Assembly (NCBI GenBank): GCA_029983495.1
Contig: JASBZJ010000048.1
Span: 1-10,810, forward strand
Length of the DNA: 10,810 nucleotides
DNA from: Porphyromonas sp.
GTDB taxonomy: Bacteria; Bacteroidota; Bacteroidia; Bacteroidales; Porphyromonadaceae
Reading direction: 5' to 3'
The notes beneath the pieces were generated by a model that saw only the letters and a list, made by a program, of their open reading frames with translations, had not been told where the DNA came from and searched no databases. Made by a program: the position numbers and the translations under genes. This document shows, one piece after another, positions 6,623 to 10,810 of this stretch; positions within the stretch are counted from its first letter, which is position 1, and every line of letters starts with the position of its first letter.

Positions 6623-8992
6623 ATGCCACACGCAGCTCCGAAAATCAATTCTCCCGAAAAACAACCGAACAAAAGCACACGCCCATTGCTTTATTATTTT
6701 ATCTTACTTGCTCTTTTTATTGGGTTTGTTTGGTTTGTAGCCTCTTATATAACGCCTCTTTTAGATGCTAGTGGGCTTGAACCAACAAAGCAAGGTTCTA
6801 CATTTGATGCTTTTGCCCAAGGAGTAAAACATCATGTGGGTTCATCGCTCGGTCTGCTGTTGTTACAGGTTATTATAATACTAATTGTAGCTCGTATTAT
6901 AGGCCGGCTTTTCTCAAAAATAAAACAACCAACCGTAATAGGCGAAATAGTTGCTGGCATTTTATTAGGGCCAACATTGCTAGGAGCCGTATCGCCAAAT
7001 CTTTTTTCTACTCTATTCCCCGAATGGAGCATAGCTAGCCTTGAGTTGCTAAGTAATTTTGGGCTTATTCTTTTTATGTTTACCATAGGGATGGAGCTAA
7101 GGCTTTCGGATATTCGCTCGCAGGCGAGAGATGCCCTAATTATAAGCCAATCAAGTATATTTATACCTTTCATGCTGGGTATGGGCGTTGCCATTTTTCT
7201 TTATGGAAAATATGCTCCTCATGTACCTTTTTTTCCCATGGCACTGTTTATGGGCATTGCTATGAGTATAACTGCATTTCCCGTACTAGCTCGTATTATT
7301 CAAGAACGGCAAATGAACCGTACTCCATTTGGAAAACTTACTTTGAACAGTGCCGCAGCGGGCGATATTGTTGCTTGGCTTATGCTAGCAGCAATTATGG
7401 CGGTATCGCAAAGTGGAAGTTTTTTAGTAGCACTTTACAACCTGCTTTTTCTAGTAATATACTTAGCTATAATGTTTGGTATAGTACGACCAATATTTAA
7501 GGTTGTAGGCAAGGTGTATAATAAGGAAGAGCTTGTTACAAAATCGCTTGTAGGGCTAATATTTATATTATTGCTTACCAGTGCCTATTTTACCGAAATA
7601 CTAAGCATGCATGCACTATTTGGGGCATTTATGCTGGGGCTAATAATGCCTGAAGATATAAGGTTTAGAGATGTTATTACCGAAAAGGTTGAAGATGTAT
7701 CGCTAAATATATTTCTTCCTTTATTCTTTGTTTCATCGGGGCTCAAAACCGATTTAACACTCATCAATAACTGGGGTATGGCATTATTAGCCCTACTTAT
7801 GATTGTTATTGCTATAATCGGAAAGGTTGGTGGAACCTATATCGCAGCTCGGATTTGTGGTATAAAGCAAAAGGAAAGCCTGTACTTAGGAGCATATATG
7901 AATACACGTGGGCTTATGGAGCTTGTTGTACTCAAAATTGGGTTGGATTTAGGTATTCTACCTCCGTTGTTATTTGCCATTCTTGTACTTATGACAGTCG
8001 TAACAACTGTAATGACGGCTCCGATGATTCACTTTATCGACTGGGTTCAGTACCAAAGGGAACGAAAACGCTTCCGCAACGATGTTGTTGTTGAAGGTAA
8101 AATTCTTATTTCGTTTGGTCGCCCCGAAACAGGCATTGCTTTATTACGATTAGCAAAACTTATTTTCCCCAACGATAACTTGCAACAGGGGGTAATAGTA
8201 CTACACGCAACAATAAATAGTTCGGTTTCCACCATCGATGAGGAACGCTACTTTAGCGATAACTTTACACCTATCCAGCAGGAGGCCGATAAGCTTAATA
8301 TTCCCATTATACCTATATACTCCATTACCGATAATGTAGCCACACGCATCATTGACGAAACAAGCCATAGCGAATACAATTATTTGCTACTAGGCTCGGG
8401 CTTACAACTTTCGAGTAGAAAAAGCGACCAGGAGATAGTTTCGCTAAGGCGTAACTTGCGTATGAAGCTGTATCGCCTTACACTAGGAGGTATAAACCGA
8501 AAATATAAAGCCTCGCAATTACTGAACGAAAATATGATTCGTGTTACTGAACAAGCTCCAACAAATGTGGGTGTACTTATTGCACGTCCATTTTCCACCC
8601 CAAAACACATTGTAGTAGCTATATCACCCCACGAACAGTATAATATTACGTCCCCTGCAAAACAGATGGCACTAGCTACAAATGGAATAGTATCGATATT
8701 GCCCTTAGCTTTACCGCTAAACACGAAATATAAAAACACATTAGCTCCTGACAATTATTCTATTGCGGATGTGTATAAACAGGAAGATTTACCAAGGCTA
8801 TCAATGCTCGATGGTAACCGTTGGCCAGCTAAATGCGACTTTCTTTTCCTTAGTTACGAAACTTGGAATTTACTTTCGGAACATGCTCCAAAACTTATCG
8901 AAAGCCTTCCTCCCGCTCTTATTGTTCGTGGTAAGCATGCCAAAAAAGAATTATCGAGTTCACTACAAGCAAAGCAGGTACCTTTTGAATAG
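6623..8992 (+). CDS. CPA2-family cation:proton antiporter with cytoplasmic C-terminal domain
   Basis: Inner-membrane exchanger of the monovalent cation:proton antiporter-2 family (Na+ or K+ against H+), similar in build to CHX/NhaS-type proteins. Of 789 residues, a first membrane helix (~22-43) is followed by a loop and then the exchanger domain (~75-473) with many hydrophobic spans. Hallmarks are KQPTVIGEIVAGILLGP (101-117), LLFMF-like TIGMEL (154-159), SITAFPVLARI (215-225), the ion-site SAAAGDIVAW with Asp248, FVSSGLKTDL (369-378), and YMNTRGLMELVVL (425-437). After a basic linker (QRERKRFRND, 478-487) a ~300-residue soluble tail carries two alpha/beta units beginning near KILISFGRPETG (493-504) and KHIVVAIS (661-668), resembling degenerate universal-stress-protein folds. 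The start at 6623 gives a polar N-tail before the first helix; no Shine-Dalgarno is seen. The DUF4294 gene follows after 39 nt. Ion specificity cannot be read from the sequence. Confidence 0.92.
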   Translation: MPHAAPKINSPEKQPNKSTRPLLYYFILLALFIGFVWFVASYITPLLDASGLEPTKQGSTFDAFAQGVKHHVGSSLGLLLLQVIIILIVARIIGRLFSKIKQPTVIGEIVAGILLGPTLLGAVSPNLFSTLFPEWSIASLELLSNFGLILFMFTIGMELRLSDIRSQARDALIISQSSIFIPFMLGMGVAIFLYGKYAPHVPFFPMALFMGIAMSITAFPVLARIIQERQMNRTPFGKLTLNSAAAGDIVAWLMLAAIMAVSQSGSFLVALYNLLFLVIYLAIMFGIVRPIFKVVGKVYNKEELVTKSLVGLIFILLLTSAYFTEILSMHALFGAFMLGLIMPEDIRFRDVITEKVEDVSLNIFLPLFFVSSGLKTDLTLINNWGMALLALLMIVIAIIGKVGGTYIAARICGIKQKESLYLGAYMNTRGLMELVVLKIGLDLGILPPLLFAILVLMTVVTTVMTAPMIHFIDWVQYQRERKRFRNDVVVEGKILISFGRPETGIALLRLAKLIFPNDNLQQGVIVLHATINSSVSTIDEERYFSDNFTPIQQEADKLNIPIIPIYSITDNVATRIIDETSHSEYNYLLLGSGLQLSSRKSDQEIVSLRRNLRMKLYRLTLGGINRKYKASQLLNENMIRVTEQAPTNVGVLIARPFSTPKHIVVAISPHEQYNITSPAKQMALATNGIVSILPLALPLNTKYKNTLAPDNYSIADVYKQEDLPRLSMLDGNRWPAKCDFLFLSYETWNLLSEHAPKLIESLPPALIVRGKHAKKELSSSLQAKQVPFE

Positions 8993-9019
8993 TTGTATAA
9001 GCCTTCCCTGAAATAGCAT

Positions 9020-9027
9020 TAACTTTG
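9020..9027 (+). promoter_or_regulatory. -7 promoter box directly before the DUF4294 gene
   Basis: TAACTTTG fits TAnnTTTG and ends only 4 nt before the ATG at 9032, so a transcript from it would be leaderless or nearly so. The nearest -33-like TTG (8993-8995) is 24 nt away, longer than the usual 19-21, so the site is uncertain. Confidence 0.4.
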
Positions 9028-9031
9028 GCGT

Positions 9032-9679
9032 ATGAAGAAAAAAGCTTTTCTGTGTATAACCGCAACTTTACTATTCGTTATGGGAAGTTTGCTAAAGGGC
9101 GAAGCTCAGGTTATATCCTCTTCGTACCGCCCTTCGGGCGACTCTACATTAGCTACAGTTGAAGTAAATCCTGGGTTCGATACTACATACGTTTACGCAC
9201 TTCCCGCGGTTGAAGTTTACCACCGTTGGCGACCAAAGTTTGCACCACTCGATAGCCAAGAAAAAGCAGAATACTGGCGACGCATTCGCGATGTAAAAAA
9301 GGTTTGGCCGTACGTTGAAATAGTATGCGACTTACTTGTTGAGACATACGAGTATATGGAAACTTTACCAAACAATAAAGAGCGACAGAAGCATCTTAAG
9401 CGTTTCGAAAAGGAACTTAAGCAACAGTATATGCCCGAAATGAAGAAACTTACCCTTCGCCAAGGGCAACTGATGATGAAGCTTATTGATAGAGAACTGG
9501 GTAGCACTCCCTACGAAATTATAAAAGCATTTTACGGGCCCTTTAAAGCTACGTTCTATTCGCTTTTTGCCGAAATGTATGGGGGAAAAATAAATAGCCA
9601 TTACGACCCTAGGTTTAACCGCGATGATGCGCTAACCGAGCGTATACTTTACTTATATCAGCATCACTTGCTGGACTAA
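9032..9679 (+). CDS. DUF4294 family exported protein
   Basis: Bacteroidetes-specific family of unknown function; 215 residues. An N-terminal signal (MKKKAFLCITATLLFVMGSLL, probable cleavage after GEAQ near residue 26) directs it to the periplasm or outer envelope. A Cys at position 8 lies too early for a standard lipobox, so simple secretion is favoured over a lipoprotein. The DUF4294 core spans ~57-195: ALPAVEVY (56-63), YWRRIRDVKKVWPYVEIV (81-98), a charged helical stretch with KERQKHLKRFEKELK (116-130), LTLRQGQLMMKLIDRELG (140-157), and NSHYDP (188-193). The conserved charged and aromatic residues form no known catalytic motif. The start is fixed by the signal peptide. It lies 39 nt after the antiporter stop and 22 nt before dusB, so cotranscription with both is likely, perhaps with its own promoter as well. 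Confidence 0.85.
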   Translation: MKKKAFLCITATLLFVMGSLLKGEAQVISSSYRPSGDSTLATVEVNPGFDTTYVYALPAVEVYHRWRPKFAPLDSQEKAEYWRRIRDVKKVWPYVEIVCDLLVETYEYMETLPNNKERQKHLKRFEKELKQQYMPEMKKLTLRQGQLMMKLIDRELGSTPYEIIKAFYGPFKATFYSLFAEMYGGKINSHYDPRFNRDDALTERILYLYQHHLLD

Positions 9680-9701
9680 CATTAGTTTTTACACACTACT
9701 G

Positions 9702-10697
9702 ATGCAAATTGCAGGAATAGAACTAGGTGAAAAGCCATTACTATTGGCTCCTATGGAAGACGTTAGCGATAGCGCATTCCGTAGGATTTGCCGACATTTT
9801 GGGGCTTCGATGGTATACAGCGAATTTGTTAGTGCAGATGCATTAATAAGAAATGTAGCAGGTGCTCAAAAAAAGCTATTTATTCACCCCGAAGAACGAC
9901 CTGCCGTAGTACAGATTTACGGAAGAGATGTTAACACCATGGTTGAAGCTGCAAAAATTGTAGCAGATGTAAAACCTGATATTCTCGATCTAAATTTTGG
10001 CTGTCCTGTAAAACGTGTTGCAGGCAAAGGTGCAGGTAGTGGTATGTTACGGAACATACCTTTAATGCTCGAAATTACTAAGGCCGTAGTTAAAGCCTCA
10101 GCAATACCTGTAACCGTTAAAACAAGGTTAGGCTGGGATCACAACTCAATTATTATTGACGATTTAGCCGAGCAATTACAGGATTGTGGCATTGCTGGTT
10201 TAACAATACATGGACGAACACGTAGCGATATGTATACGGGCAATGCTAATTGGTCTATTATTGCAAGAGTGAAGCAAAACCCCCGCATAACAATCCCCAT
10301 AATAGGCAATGGTGATATTACAACACCCCAAGCCGCAGAACAAGCATTTACAACTTTTGGGGTAGACGCTGTAATGGTTGGAAGAGGTTCAATAGGAGCA
10401 CCATGGGTGTTTAAGGAAATGAGATATTACCTCGATAACCACAAGGAAGGAGGAACCCTATTGGATGAAGAAAAACTAGATGTTCTAAAAGAAATGATCG
10501 CCAACAACATCAACAAACTTGATGAGCGACGAGGAATTCTGCATTCACGAAGGCACCTAGCAGCAACTCCCTTATTTAAGGGAATTCCCAACTTTCGACC
10601 TTTACGTATACGGATGTTACAAGCAACTTCACTTAACGAATTGCTTGAAACTCTCAATGAAGTAAAACCCCTTCTTACAACCAAGGAAGCTCAATGA
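9702..10697 (+). CDS. dusB: tRNA-dihydrouridine synthase, DusB/NifR3 type
   Basis: FMN- and NADPH-dependent enzyme that reduces specific uridines in the D-loop of tRNAs to dihydrouridine in the cytoplasm. The 331 residues form the expected TIM barrel plus a helical C-terminal domain. Motifs: LLLAPMEDVSD (13-23; the FMN-binding strand, with MED in place of the common MAG), EFVSADAL (41-48), LDLNFGCPVKRVAGKGAGSG (95-114; catalytic proton-donor Cys101), VTVKTR (137-142; Lys140 contacts FMN), IHGRTR (169-174), IIGNGDI (200-206), and VMVGRG (224-229; phosphate site). The helical domain includes HSRRHLAATPLFKGI (281-295), a tRNA-contact region. It is 22 nt after the DUF4294 gene, and its TGA overlaps the next ATG by 4 nt, indicating translational coupling. 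Assignment to Dus is certain; DusB over other Dus types rests on overall similarity. Confidence 0.95.
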   Translation: MQIAGIELGEKPLLLAPMEDVSDSAFRRICRHFGASMVYSEFVSADALIRNVAGAQKKLFIHPEERPAVVQIYGRDVNTMVEAAKIVADVKPDILDLNFGCPVKRVAGKGAGSGMLRNIPLMLEITKAVVKASAIPVTVKTRLGWDHNSIIIDDLAEQLQDCGIAGLTIHGRTRSDMYTGNANWSIIARVKQNPRITIPIIGNGDITTPQAAEQAFTTFGVDAVMVGRGSIGAPWVFKEMRYYLDNHKEGGTLLDEEKLDVLKEMIANNINKLDERRGILHSRRHLAATPLFKGIPNFRPLRIRMLQATSLNELLETLNEVKPLLTTKEAQ

Positions 10698-10810
10698 AAC
10701 GGTCGATACTATTTTTACTTATTACTCTTGCTATACTAGTATTGGAGGGAAAAGCACAGTCGTACCCCGAGAACTTTTACGAACTCTCGGCCGATGGCAA
10801 AACACTTATT
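10694..10810 (+). CDS. Start of a secreted protein (39 codons, cut by window end)
   Basis: ATG overlaps the dusB stop as ATGA. The first ~22 residues are a clear signal peptide (MKRS, hydrophobic ILFLLITLAILVL, then GKAQS with a likely cleavage site). The mature part begins YPENFYELSADGKTLI. That opening resembles the start of some Bacteroidetes surface proteins with leucine-rich repeats, but this is a weak impression from 16 residues. No function is assigned. Confidence 0.7.
   Translation, partial: MKRSILFLLITLAILVLEGKAQSYPENFYELSADGKTLI

Noticed and set aside
6544..6771. 75-codon + strand frame overlapping the antiporter start
   Set aside because: It lies in another frame over the well-supported antiporter N-terminus and leader and ends inside the first membrane helix.

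Overview
The window looks like a chromosomal segment of a low-GC member of the Bacteroidota, probably order Bacteroidales. Four Bacteroidetes-type -7 promoter boxes (TAnnTTTG) lie ahead of genes on the + strand, three of them reading exactly TACCTTTG. The starts checked have A/T-rich upstream sequence with no Shine-Dalgarno motif. The gene content also fits: a DUF4294 protein, a secreted jelly-roll/fibronectin III protein of the type sorted by the type IX system, and a DusB with the APMEDVSD variant motif.

Layout. 1-1606 is the 3' part of valS (valyl-tRNA synthetase). Two hairpins follow; the second is a good intrinsic terminator whose T-tract runs straight into the promoter of a tRNA-Lys(CUU) gene (1777-1849). 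A class I fructose-bisphosphate aldolase with its own promoter and terminator occupies 2162-3043. From about 3190 to 3390 there is a repeat-like intergenic element, with direct repeats bracketing a strong inverted repeat. This element supplies the stop codon of a minus-strand gene (3353-5392) for a secreted multidomain protein, which seems to have lost its 3' end.

The stretch 5393-6622 (1.2 kb) holds no convincing gene. It does contain a well-formed minus-strand promoter at about 6118-6149, followed by directional hairpins. These could belong to a small RNA or to the leader of a doubtful 143-codon ORF.

6623-10810 is a co-directional + strand block: a CPA2-type cation:proton antiporter with a cytoplasmic tail, a DUF4294 lipo- or secreted protein, dusB (tRNA-dihydrouridine synthase), and the first 39 codons of another secreted protein that overlaps dusB by 4 nt. 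Gaps of 39 nt, 22 nt and -4 nt suggest an operon, with an extra promoter just before the DUF4294 gene.

Most genes are housekeeping (tRNA charging and modification, glycolysis, ion homeostasis). The least ordinary parts are the truncated nested-domain surface protein with its repeat element and the orphan minus-strand promoter. I found no CRISPR array, phage, integrase or complete insertion sequence.
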